Assembly (NCBI RefSeq): GCF_012978815.1
Contig: NZ_LIWR01000007.1
Coordinates: 42,919 to 106,918, forward strand
Direction of reading: 5' to 3'
DNA: 64,000 bases
Origin: Campylobacter sp. RM16189
GTDB taxonomy: Bacteria > Campylobacterota > Campylobacteria > Campylobacterales > Campylobacteraceae
The notes beneath the pieces were generated by a model. That model ran no database searches, was not told where the DNA came from, and saw nothing but the letters and a program-made list of their open reading frames with translations. Position numbers and translations under genes: made by a program. Below, one piece after another: positions 47,685 through 55,841 of this stretch. Each line of letters begins with the position of its first letter. Within the stretch, counting starts at the first letter, position 1.

Positions 47685-48151
47685 TGTTTAATATAGTTCT
47701 GCTTAGCCCTCAAATTCCCCAAAATACAGGCTCTATAGGCAGGATGTGCGTAAATGCAAATTTAAATTTGCATATTATTAAGCCTACTATTTTTGATCTA
47801 AGCGAGAAGGCCGTAAGACGTGCAGGGCTTGATTACTGGAAGATGTTAAATCCTAAAATTTGGGAAAATTTGGACGAATTTTTAGAAGAGAACGCAAAAA
47901 TTGAGGATAGATTTTTTTACGCTACTACAAAGTCTAAGAAATTTTACTTTGACGTTAAATTTCAGCCAGGCGATTTTTTATTTTTTGGAGGCGAGAGCAC
48001 AGGGCTTCCGATGCAGCTTATGCAAAGAAATTTCGCCAACGCCATTACGATACCGATGGGAAAGCAGGGTAGAAGCCTAAATTTGGCCACTAGCGTAGGC
48101 ATAATCGCGTATGAGGCAATTAGGCAAAATATTGATAAATTTGAGTTTTAA
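47684..48151 (+). CDS. trmL: tRNA (cytidine/uridine-34 2'-O)-methyltransferase TrmL
   Basis: A 155-residue SPOUT methyltransferase. IVLLSPQIPQNTGSIGRMC (about 3-21), KAVRRAGLDYW, FFGGESTGLP (about 105-114) and IPMGKQGRSLNLATSVGII with the trefoil-knot SAM site are diagnostic. It acts on the wobble base of leucine tRNAs. It overlaps the purU stop. Confidence 0.93.
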   Translation: MFNIVLLSPQIPQNTGSIGRMCVNANLNLHIIKPTIFDLSEKAVRRAGLDYWKMLNPKIWENLDEFLEENAKIEDRFFYATTKSKKFYFDVKFQPGDFLFFGGESTGLPMQLMQRNFANAITIPMGKQGRSLNLATSVGIIAYEAIRQNIDKFEF

Positions 48152-48160
48152 AGAGGATTG

Positions 48161-49465
48161 ATGAGAAAAATAATTTTGCTATGCTTAAGCTTTATTTTGG
48201 CGGTTTCGGCCGAGCTTAGCATAGCTACTTTCAATGTTGAAAATCTATTCGATGCTAAAAATAACGGCACTGAATATCAAGACTTTGTGATAGGAAAATC
48301 GCAGTGGAGCGAAAAGGCCGCCAGTGTTAAATTTAATAATATAAAAAATATAATCAAAGAGCTTAATGCCGACATAATCGCGCTTCAAGAGATAGAAAAC
48401 GAGGAAATTTTAAAAGAGCTTATGAGAGCTTCGGGATATAAATATTTTGCCTTTTCAAAGGACAAAAGATCTCCTATCGGACTTGGATTGATATCTAAAA
48501 TAAGGCCTGTTGAGACTAAAATTTTTAAAGTTCCAAATGTAAAGACAAGAGATATTGTAAAAGTTAAATTTGAGCTTGATGGACATGAGTTTAGTCTATT
48601 TGTAAATCATATGCCGGCTCAAAGAAATAGCCTAAAGAGTAGAGAGAGCGCTTTTAGGTCTTTAAAAAGCTCTATACAAAACGACGAAAATGTAATATTA
48701 CTGGGGGATTTTAATACACCTTACGGTAAAGAATCACTGCTAAATGATATTTTGATAAGTAGAAATATGGTTGATCTTTGGCAGTTTATGCCAAGTGACA
48801 AGAGGTATTCTCATATAAATTTAAGACCTATTGATCATGTAGTTGTTTCAAAGCGGATGGTTAATGGCGGCGGAATAAGCTATGTAAATGGAAGTTTTGA
48901 AGTCTATAAACAGGGCAAAAATGTTTATTCGGATCACTTTCCTTTGAAATTTAAAATAAGCACCGTTACTAAGGCCAAAATTCAAGAAAAGAATATAGAC
49001 GATATATTTAAAAATCCTAAAAATACACCTTTTGTTATAAGCGGAGTGACGGTGGTTTATAAGGATAAAAAAGGTTTTGTGATAGCTAAAGACGGGCGTG
49101 GAATTTACGTATATGAGCCAAAAAACGACGATCTAGTCGGCAGTGTAATGGATGTGGTTATAAATGATGTGGGCGAATATAAGGGTATGCTTGAGGTAAA
49201 ATCTCTCTATGTCTCAAAGATATATGATAAGCTTATGGATCCTAAGCTTCAAATGCTAGGCGAGGAGCGTATAAAAGAGGCTAGAGCGGGAGACGTTATA
49301 AGAAGTGTGAGCGGAGAGATTAAAAGAGGTAGACTATATACCAACTATGGCGATATTAGGATTTATAGCTCCAAGGGCAAGATGGAAGATACAAAAGAGG
49401 CTAAATTTGAAGCGGTTAAAGTAGTACTTTATCACAATGAGCCTCAAATTTGGATAGAGAAATGA
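48161..49465 (+). CDS. Secreted endonuclease/exonuclease/phosphatase-family protein
   Basis: A 434-residue protein with a signal peptide (1-17). An EEP-fold domain (about 20-265) shows ATFNVENLFDA, ALQEIENEEIL (catalytic Glu), VNHMPAQRNS, LLGDFNTPYG (Asp/Asn pair), RPIDHVVVS and SDHFPL. An extra C-terminal region of about 150 residues may be an OB-like domain (DIRIYSSKG). The substrate may be extracellular DNA or a phospho-compound. It uses ATG 48161 after AGAGGA, although the in-frame TTG at 48158 is possible. Confidence 0.82.
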   Translation: MRKIILLCLSFILAVSAELSIATFNVENLFDAKNNGTEYQDFVIGKSQWSEKAASVKFNNIKNIIKELNADIIALQEIENEEILKELMRASGYKYFAFSKDKRSPIGLGLISKIRPVETKIFKVPNVKTRDIVKVKFELDGHEFSLFVNHMPAQRNSLKSRESAFRSLKSSIQNDENVILLGDFNTPYGKESLLNDILISRNMVDLWQFMPSDKRYSHINLRPIDHVVVSKRMVNGGGISYVNGSFEVYKQGKNVYSDHFPLKFKISTVTKAKIQEKNIDDIFKNPKNTPFVISGVTVVYKDKKGFVIAKDGRGIYVYEPKNDDLVGSVMDVVINDVGEYKGMLEVKSLYVSKIYDKLMDPKLQMLGEERIKEARAGDVIRSVSGEIKRGRLYTNYGDIRIYSSKGKMEDTKEAKFEAVKVVLYHNEPQIWIEK

Positions 49466-49584
49466 AGATATTAGACTTTGCAATACTTTCCGCTTTTGTG
49501 CTTTTTATGATATTTTTAGTGCGTGGATTTGTTTTGCAGATGAAAGAGAGAAATGATGAGAGAAATTCAAAGAAAAAAAGTTAA
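49462..49584 (+). CDS. Small membrane-anchored protein before glyS
   Basis: A 40-residue protein whose ATG overlaps the stop of the nuclease gene (ATGA). It has one hydrophobic helix (ILDFAILSAFVLFMIFLV) followed by a very basic tail (MKERNDERNSKKKS). Its coupling and position between two conserved genes suggest a real gene. The function is unknown. Confidence 0.55.
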   Translation: MKILDFAILSAFVLFMIFLVRGFVLQMKERNDERNSKKKS

Positions 49585-49614
49585 AATAACAAAAAATCAA
49601 AAAAAGAGTTGGCT

Positions 49615-51642
49615 ATGACAAAAGAGTTAATAATAGAAATTGGAGTTGAGGAGTTGCCGGCCATTCCGTTTTTAAAAGAGTCTGGTAATATCAAGGAAAA
49701 GTGGCAGGATATTCTTAGGGAAAACAGCCTTTTTAGCGAGTGCGAATTTTATTATACGCCTCGTAGAATAGTTTTTTATCATCCTAATTTTAAGATCAAA
49801 CAAGATGATGGATTTAGTGAGTTTATAGGTGCTCCTAAACAAGTTGCTATTAAAGACGGCAAATTTACTCAGGCTGCGATTAGCTTTGCCAATAAATGCG
49901 GTATAGACGAGAGCGAGCTCAAATTTGAAACAATAAACGGTAAAGAGGTTTTATACTATAAAAAACCAGTTGCCGGAAGACCTAGTAAAGAGCTTTTAGG
50001 CGATATGATAGAGAAATTTTTGCTTAGCTTAAATTTCGGCAAGTCTATGCGATGGGGGGATGGGAAATTTGACTTTATTCGTCCGATAAGATCTTTTCTT
50101 GTGATTTTAGGAGATGAGGTGGTTAAATTTAATAAATTTGATGTAGATAGCGGCAATTCTATATATCAACACAGAAGCATAAGCTATGACAAATTTAGCA
50201 TTAAAAATGCTAAAGACTATTTTGGTTCAATGTCAAAAATAGGCGTTATTTTGGATCAAGAAAAAAGACGCGAGAAAATTTTAAAAGAGTTTAAAGATAT
50301 AGAGCAAAAAAGCGGATTTGATATAGAGATAGATGAGAATCTACTAGGTGAGGTTGTGGCTATTACAGAGTATCCTACTGCTTTGATTGGAGAATTTGAG
50401 GCCGAGTTTTTGGACGTGCCAAGCGAGGCTATTATAACTTCAATGAAGGAAAATCAGCGCTATTTCCCTGTGTTTAAAAATAAAAAGCTAAGCAATCATT
50501 TTGTGGTAGTAAGCAATGCTATTGCGGATGATTACAACCTTATAATAAAAGGAAACGAAAAGGTTCTGCGCGCTCGTTTAAGTGATGCAATGTTCTTTTG
50601 GCAGAGTGATTTAAAGGCTGATTTTGGCCATGAAAAACTAAAAAATATAACATATTTAAAAGAGCTTGGAAGCATCTATGAAAAAGAGCTAAGAGAGCTA
50701 AAGGCGGTAAAAGCTTTAGCTAAAATTTACTCTAATCGCTTAAATAGTGAAGTGGGAGAGCAATATGAGGCATTGCTTGAAAGAGCGGTAATGCTAAGCA
50801 AGGCAGACCTCACTACTCAGATGGTATATGAGTTCACGGAGCTTCAAGGAGTAATGGGGTATTACTACGCAAAGGCTAAGGGCGAGAGCGAATTTATAGC
50901 AAATGCAATTAAAGAGCAGTATCTGCCAAGTGGTGAAAAGAGCGAATGTCCAAATGGTATTTTTAGCTCGGTAGTAGCGCTTGCAACTAAGATAGATACT
51001 TTAATGGGGCTATTTAGCGTAGGTAAAATTCCAAGCGGCAACAAAGATCCATACGCATTAAGAAGAGCTGCGAACGGAATAATTAAAATCATACTGAACG
51101 AGAAACTAAATTTTAATCTCAAAGAGATTTTATCAGGTCTTGCAAATGGCTACGCAAAATTTGATCTAAAACAGCTTGAAAATTTTATATTTGATAGACT
51201 TTACACTTTCTTTGATGCTAATGCTTCTATAATAAAAGCCTGCTTAGCAAGTGAAAAAGGCGATATTTTAGCTCAATGCGAGGCTATAAAAGCGCTTTAT
51301 GAGATTAGCGAGAAGAGCGATTTTAGAGAGAATTTTAGTACATTTAAACGTCTTGCAAATATTATCAAAGATGAGAATATTGGTGCGGTAGACGAAGCTC
51401 TTTTTGAAAGCGAGCAAGAAAGAAATTTAAATAGCGAATTTAAAAAAGTGGTTGCTAAAGATAGTGATTTTAAAGAGAGATTATATGATCTGTTTGCATT
51501 AAAATCTGTTATTGATAGCTTTTTTGATAAGGTAATGATAAATGTGGATGATGCTAAAATCCGCAGCAACCGTATAGCTCTAATAGGTCAAATTTATAAA
51601 GAGTTCCTAAAAATCGCAGATATCAAAGAGATAAGTTTATAA
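49615..51642 (+). CDS. glyS: Glycyl-tRNA synthetase beta subunit
   Basis: A 675-residue beta chain of the alpha2-beta2 enzyme, present in most Campylobacter. ELIIEIGVEELPAIPF (about 3-18), MRWGDGKFDFIRPIRSFL, PTALIGEFEAEFLDVPSEAII, SMKENQRYFPVF and SGNKDPYALRRAANG are standard blocks. The alpha subunit gene (glyQ) is not in this window. ATG 49615 with AAAGAG upstream is preferred to TTG 49609. Confidence 0.95.
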   Translation: MTKELIIEIGVEELPAIPFLKESGNIKEKWQDILRENSLFSECEFYYTPRRIVFYHPNFKIKQDDGFSEFIGAPKQVAIKDGKFTQAAISFANKCGIDESELKFETINGKEVLYYKKPVAGRPSKELLGDMIEKFLLSLNFGKSMRWGDGKFDFIRPIRSFLVILGDEVVKFNKFDVDSGNSIYQHRSISYDKFSIKNAKDYFGSMSKIGVILDQEKRREKILKEFKDIEQKSGFDIEIDENLLGEVVAITEYPTALIGEFEAEFLDVPSEAIITSMKENQRYFPVFKNKKLSNHFVVVSNAIADDYNLIIKGNEKVLRARLSDAMFFWQSDLKADFGHEKLKNITYLKELGSIYEKELRELKAVKALAKIYSNRLNSEVGEQYEALLERAVMLSKADLTTQMVYEFTELQGVMGYYYAKAKGESEFIANAIKEQYLPSGEKSECPNGIFSSVVALATKIDTLMGLFSVGKIPSGNKDPYALRRAANGIIKIILNEKLNFNLKEILSGLANGYAKFDLKQLENFIFDRLYTFFDANASIIKACLASEKGDILAQCEAIKALYEISEKSDFRENFSTFKRLANIIKDENIGAVDEALFESEQERNLNSEFKKVVAKDSDFKERLYDLFALKSVIDSFFDKVMINVDDAKIRSNRIALIGQIYKEFLKIADIKEISL

Positions 51643-51650
51643 TTTTATGA

Positions 51651-51681
51651 GCAGATATTTATATTTAATGTAAATATCTGC
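51651..51681. terminator. Hairpin between convergent glyS and modD
   Basis: GCAGATATTTA (51651-51661) and TAAATATCTGC (51671-51681) form a perfect 11-bp stem with a 9-base loop. It abuts the modD stop codon and lies 9 bases after glyS. T/A-rich flanks on both strands suggest bidirectional termination and mark the end of the metal-handling operon. Confidence 0.7.
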
Positions 51682-52521
51682 TTAGATAACTTTTAGAGTT
51701 GAAGTTAGATTCGCCATTCCTTGAGTATACATTGCGGATGTTACGATAGCATCTACTCCGGTATTTGCATACTCTTTGACATTTTTTAGATTTATTCCGC
51801 CGCTTGCCACTATGGTGATATTTGGATTTTTTTGATTTCTTGAATTTACAGCCTCTTGCAACATTGATATATCAAATTTATCACATTGCACTATATCAAC
51901 ATTGGCGTCTAAAAGCTTATTAAGTGTTTTTAAGTTTTCACACTCTACTGATATTTTTTTCTCTGGCATCTTGGCTTTAAAAATTGGAATTTGAGTTAAA
52001 AACTCATCAAAATTTTTGTAAGCTTTTATGTGATTTTCAAAAAACAACACACTATCATTTAGATTTAGCCTATGTATTCCACCTCCGCCCTCAAGAACAG
52101 CTTTAATGCAGATTTTTTTAGCAAAAGGAAAACTTTTTCTGGTTGCTAAAATTTCACATTTTTTATTGACGCTTTTAGCATGTTTTAGCATCAAATTTGT
52201 ATATGTAGAGATTTTACAAGTGTATTCAAGTAATATCTGGCACAGCTTCCAAGCTTTATGAACATCATTATATGAGCCCATAATTTTTAAAAGTACGCTT
52301 TGAGATTTAACCAGACTTTGGTTATTGTAATAAATTGTAGTTTCGCAACCTAGCAAATTTGCGATTCTGGAAGAGATATCAATGCAGCTTACTACGATAT
52401 CGTCTCTTGTTTTTATCTCTAAAATCGCATTTTTATCAATATTTTGAAGCGAAGTAGTAAGATCAAAATACGGTATATCTTCATTTATATAGCTTAAAAT
52501 TTCACTATCGCTAAAAAACAT
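51682..52521 (-). CDS. modD: ModD-type phosphoribosyltransferase-like protein
   Basis: A 279-residue protein homologous to nicotinate-nucleotide (quinolinate) phosphoribosyltransferase NadC. Blocks are EDIPYFDLTTSL (about 15-26), ILATRKSFPFAKKICIKAVLEGGGGIHRLNLND (about 125-157, TRK and HR parts typical of the fold) and VASGGINLKNVKEYANTGVD. The EGGGG-IHR form is that of ModD, usually found with molybdate genes, rather than NadC. Its precise reaction is not known. It is the last gene of the ten-gene cluster, 3 bases after the small membrane protein gene. Confidence 0.8.
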   Translation of the reverse strand: MFFSDSEILSYINEDIPYFDLTTSLQNIDKNAILEIKTRDDIVVSCIDISSRIANLLGCETTIYYNNQSLVKSQSVLLKIMGSYNDVHKAWKLCQILLEYTCKISTYTNLMLKHAKSVNKKCEILATRKSFPFAKKICIKAVLEGGGGIHRLNLNDSVLFFENHIKAYKNFDEFLTQIPIFKAKMPEKKISVECENLKTLNKLLDANVDIVQCDKFDISMLQEAVNSRNQKNPNITIVASGGINLKNVKEYANTGVDAIVTSAMYTQGMANLTSTLKVI

Positions 52522-52524
52522 CTC

Positions 52525-52794
52525 TTAACTCTTTTTTGATTTGCTAAGACGTTTTTTAACAGATTGGTCTTTTTGAGCCTTTACAATCATATTTTTAAAT
52601 ATCCCATTATCATAAAGTCCGGCATGGTATAGAGCAAAACCTACAAAGGCTATACTTGAGGCTACATGCAGTTGTTTTATGGGTTTATTTTTCATATTTA
52701 AAGCCGTAAGGCAAGCAGTGGCCAGAGTAACGCTCATACCAACTTTTGCTGCTTTTCTATGAGTGTTTAGATTTAAAAGTTCTCCGCTTAGCAT
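52525..52794 (-). CDS. Small membrane protein of the metal-organelle-like cluster
   Basis: An 89-residue protein with two hydrophobic segments (about 18-33, VGMSVTLATACLTALN; and 44-62, ASSIAFVGFALYHAGLY) and a Lys/Ser-rich basic tail. Histidines and a cysteine lie near the membrane. The start overlaps the stop of the upstream P-type ATPase gene, so the two are translationally coupled. I do not recognise the family. Confidence 0.65.
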   Translation of the reverse strand: MLSGELLNLNTHRKAAKVGMSVTLATACLTALNMKNKPIKQLHVASSIAFVGFALYHAGLYDNGIFKNMIVKAQKDQSVKKRLSKSKKS

Positions 52795-54863
52795 TGTTTT
52801 ATTTTCACACCTTTCATCGAATTGGCAAGCAGACCTATAGTAGTGCCGTTATGCAAAACAGCTGTCGCAATAGGATTAAATAGTCCAAATGTCGCACCTG
52901 CTAGTATAAGCGAATTTATGCCAACTGTCGCATTAAAATTCGTATTAATAAGCTTCATTGTTTTATTTGCCATATCTTTTGCTGTTACGACAGAGTAGAT
53001 GTCGTCTTTTAGTAGGCTTATGTCCGCTGTAGCCTTGGCTATATCGGCTCCTTTTTGCATACTTATGCCGACATTTGCTCTCATTAGGCTTGGAGCGTCA
53101 TTGATGCCGTCTCCTACAAAGGCTACTTTTTTACCCTCTTGTTTGAGTCGTTCTATTATCGTCGCTTTATCGGTAGGCAAGCAGTTGGCAAACACTCTAT
53201 CTATGCCTAGCTCTTTGGCTACTTGATTTGCCTTGCTCTCGATATCACCGGTTAGCATTACCAGCTCTTTTACGCCCAGTTTTTTTAGAGCATTAAGCGC
53301 ATCTTTTGCGTTTTCTCTCATTGTGTCTTTCATCGAGATAACGCCTAAAAGCTCTTTATTGTAGCCTACGTAAAGTAGAGTAAATCCATTGTCTATGGCA
53401 TCTCTTATAATGTCTTCATGCTCTATAAATGATATATTTTCGTCATCTTCTAAAAAATGCCTGCTGCCTATTACGACCTCTTTGCCGTTTACATGTGTTT
53501 TGACACCGTGAGCTACTATAAATTCCACCTCATCGTGATGTATATGGTGGAATCCTACCTCGCGAGCCGCTTTTACAATAGCTTCTGCTACAGGGTGGAA
53601 GTAGTGCTCCTCTGCACTTGCGGTTAAATTTAAAAGCTCAGCCTTGCTAAATTCTTTTTTAAAAGAATGAACTTCTACTACGCTAAGGCTTCCGTGAGTT
53701 AGCGTTCCTGTCTTATCAAATACAAATGTATCTGCACTTGCAAGAGCCTCTATGGCTTTTGCGCCCTTTATAAGCACTCCGTTTCTACCTGCCTTTGATA
53801 TACTTGATTTAAAGGCTACCGGAGTTGCTAGTTTGAGTGCGCATGAGTAGTCAGCTTGTAATACTGATGCAACTCTTGTCATATCTCTGCTTAAAAGATA
53901 GGATACTCCGGCTAGAGAGAGGGTGACTGGAACTAGCTTGTCTGCCAGTTTTGTAGCTCTTAATCCGATGCTTGATTTTTCGTTTAGAGAGCTTTGAATA
54001 TATTGTTTGATGCGTGCCGTAGCGGTCTCTTCTCCTACTCCTTCTGCCCAAATTTTTATTCTTCCATCCTCTATGACAGTTCCGCTCATTACGCGGTCCC
54101 CACGCTCTTTTTTCACGGGTTCGGCTTCACCTGTCATGGATACTTGATTTACGCTTGCCGCGCCTTCTACGATATATCCGTCTATGCCGATACTCTCGCC
54201 TGCACCCACTACTACGATATCACCTATCTTTACGCTTTCGGTGGCTACTTTCGTAAGGGTTTTTTTGCCTTTTTCTATCTTTTCTACCCAGACCTCTTCG
54301 ATATTTGGCTTTGCAAGCTCTTTTACCAGATCATCACTTCTGTGAACTGCGCTTTCTTCCATATATTCGCCGATTGCGAGCATTAAATTTGTACTATTTG
54401 CGGCCATATAGTCGCGTCTAGCCAGACTTACTCCTACAGCCATGCTCTCAAGCACTTTTGAGGTAACACCTTCATTAATTAGCTCGCTTACACCCTCCTT
54501 AAGAAGCGGAGCGCAAGCGTACAGGCTTGTTGCAGTTTTTAGCATATTGCCATTTATTAGTGGAGTTATGGCTATGCTTGCAACAGCCTTATAAATACCC
54601 GCTTTGCTTGGGCTATCGTTTTGTTTGCTCAGATTTTTAATTTTTAAATTTTCTAAAAATTTAAAAATTTCATCAAAATTTGAATCAAACTCTATAATTA
54701 TGCTTTTGGCTTTTTTATTCAGCCTGACGCTTTTTACATACTTAAATTCTGAAATTTGAGCCTCTAAAAAGCTCTCATCACACTCTGAGGTTATATCTTC
54801 GCATATAAATCTTACACGATTTTTACTCTTATGTGCGATATAAATTTTATTTTTGTGACTCAA
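52788..54863 (-). CDS. P1B-type heavy-metal ATPase with unusual SCA membrane motif
   Basis: A 691-residue P-type ATPase. The N-terminal domain (about 1-75) resembles an HMA fold but has no CxxC. The actuator loop MTGEAEP (about 243-249), phosphorylation site VFDKTGTLT (D383), P1B HP motif HYFHPVAE, MLTGD and GDGINDAPS are all present, so it should be active. The metal-site helix reads DYSCALKLATP (about 338-348) instead of CPC/CPH/SPC. The last helix has HNGTTIGLLANS. These features recall the P1B-6 (FezB-like) group tied to iron. TTG start. It is coupled to genes on both sides. Confidence 0.82.
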   Translation of the reverse strand: MSHKNKIYIAHKSKNRVRFICEDITSECDESFLEAQISEFKYVKSVRLNKKAKSIIIEFDSNFDEIFKFLENLKIKNLSKQNDSPSKAGIYKAVASIAITPLINGNMLKTATSLYACAPLLKEGVSELINEGVTSKVLESMAVGVSLARRDYMAANSTNLMLAIGEYMEESAVHRSDDLVKELAKPNIEEVWVEKIEKGKKTLTKVATESVKIGDIVVVGAGESIGIDGYIVEGAASVNQVSMTGEAEPVKKERGDRVMSGTVIEDGRIKIWAEGVGEETATARIKQYIQSSLNEKSSIGLRATKLADKLVPVTLSLAGVSYLLSRDMTRVASVLQADYSCALKLATPVAFKSSISKAGRNGVLIKGAKAIEALASADTFVFDKTGTLTHGSLSVVEVHSFKKEFSKAELLNLTASAEEHYFHPVAEAIVKAAREVGFHHIHHDEVEFIVAHGVKTHVNGKEVVIGSRHFLEDDENISFIEHEDIIRDAIDNGFTLLYVGYNKELLGVISMKDTMRENAKDALNALKKLGVKELVMLTGDIESKANQVAKELGIDRVFANCLPTDKATIIERLKQEGKKVAFVGDGINDAPSLMRANVGISMQKGADIAKATADISLLKDDIYSVVTAKDMANKTMKLINTNFNATVGINSLILAGATFGLFNPIATAVLHNGTTIGLLANSMKGVKIKQC

Positions 54864-55191
54864 TTTCAGCCTTTACGTCTTCAAATCGCTCTTTGAGCTC
54901 TTCAAATCCGGCTTGAAGCAAATTTGAACCTTTCACTATAGCTGAAAACACTGCTTGTTGAGCCTTTTCATTTGTTAATATATAAGCTACAGTTCCGCCT
55001 ATCAAAGCGCCTTTTAAAAATCCTGCCGCATTGAAATTTTCAGGAACGAAGTCTTTTAAAGCTTCGTTAATACCCTTGTCAAAAGCACTTAGAGCACCGG
55101 TTGTTTTAACTGTAGTAGTCGTTGTTGTAGTGCTTCCATCGTTATTGATTTTATTGACGGTTTGAGTCGAATTTATATATGGGTTGTTCAT
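54847..55191 (-). CDS. Glycine-zipper membrane protein with Thr-rich N-terminus
   Basis: A 114-residue protein. A polar N-terminus with a run of seven Thr (about 21-27) precedes a glycine-zipper membrane segment (AAGFLKGALIGGTVAYILTN, about 55-74) and a charged coiled-coil tail (FEELKERFEDVKAEIE). Such small proteins often assemble in membranes or around vesicles. It overlaps the ATPase gene by 17 bases. There is no named family I can confirm. Confidence 0.65.
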   Translation of the reverse strand: MNNPYINSTQTVNKINNDGSTTTTTTTVKTTGALSAFDKGINEALKDFVPENFNAAGFLKGALIGGTVAYILTNEKAQQAVFSAIVKGSNLLQAGFEELKERFEDVKAEIESQK

Positions 55192-55193
55192 CT

Positions 55194-55493
55194 TTATTCC
55201 TCTGGATTTATTAATTTCTCGGTTAGTATTATGCCGCCAATTCCTACAGCTGCACTAACTGCCGCACCGATATAGTTTCCCATAACGAGTCTATTTGATG
55301 CACTGATAGCGCAAGCCGTAGCTAAACCGCCCTGAATACTTAGTTTGATAGTTTTTTTGGTTGCCTGTTTAGAGCTTATATTGCCTTTTTTATATTCATT
55401 ATAGGTAAGCCCGCCAATTGTAATTCCGGCTATTAGAGCACCACTTATAAGGTGGTCCATAGGAAGCCTTGCGGTAGAAGTCAATGCTCTCAT
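55194..55493 (-). CDS. Small Gly/Ala-rich membrane protein
   Basis: A 99-residue protein with about three hydrophobic stretches rich in Gly/Ala (HLISGALIAGITIGGLTY, about 14-31; LSIQGGLATACAISAS; YIGAAVSAAVGIGGIILT). It is reminiscent of the small proteins of magnetosome or ferrosome membranes, but I cannot assign a family. The start shares TAATG with the upstream gene. An internal ATG at codon 12, with AAGG upstream, is an alternative start. Confidence 0.65.
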   Translation of the reverse strand: MRALTSTARLPMDHLISGALIAGITIGGLTYNEYKKGNISSKQATKKTIKLSIQGGLATACAISASNRLVMGNYIGAAVSAAVGIGGIILTEKLINPEE

Positions 55494-55819
55494 TATTCAG
55501 CTCCGCCCGCTACTTCTGGAGTTGTTTGAACCGGAGCTTTTTTAGCTCTTGGGGCTCTTTTTTTCTTTGTAGCCTCTTTGGCTTTTTTATCAGCTTCTAT
55601 CTCTTCAGGCGTTCTTCTTTTACGTCTTTTTTTCACTTCTTGTTTTACTTCGGTTGAAATTTTTTCAAATTTTTCTGTCGCAAATTCTTTGACATCCTTC
55701 GCTGCTTCCTTACTCTTTTCTAATCCGCATTCTAAAGCAGATTTAACCTTTTTTCTATTATTAAAAGCAACAACGACTAATCCGCCCACTGCAAGTCCTG
55801 CTAAAAATGGTAGTGCCAT
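55493..55819 (-). CDS. YtxH-like membrane protein with Lys/Ala-rich tail
   Basis: A 108-residue protein with an N-terminal glycine-zipper helix (FLAGLAVGGLVVVAFNN, about 5-21), a charged helical part (KSKEAAKDVKEFATEKFEKI) and a strongly basic tail (KKRRKRRTPEEIEA; KKKRAPRAKKAPVQ). ATG 55819 has AAAGGA 6 bases upstream; an earlier ATG at 55864 would overlap the ferritin-like gene. This membrane anchor plus basic Ala/Lys tail resembles the PacL proteins that scaffold mycobacterial metal-efflux ATPases, by analogy only. Confidence 0.65.
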   Translation of the reverse strand: MALPFLAGLAVGGLVVVAFNNRKKVKSALECGLEKSKEAAKDVKEFATEKFEKISTEVKQEVKKRRKRRTPEEIEADKKAKEATKKKRAPRAKKAPVQTTPEVAGGAE

Positions 55820-55841
55820 CTTAAATCCTTTATCATTGGTA

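Noticed and set aside
53994..54386. A 130-codon plus-strand frame inside the ATPase gene
   Set aside because: It is antisense to a conserved P-type ATPase region and has Tyr/Phe/Cys-rich shadow composition.
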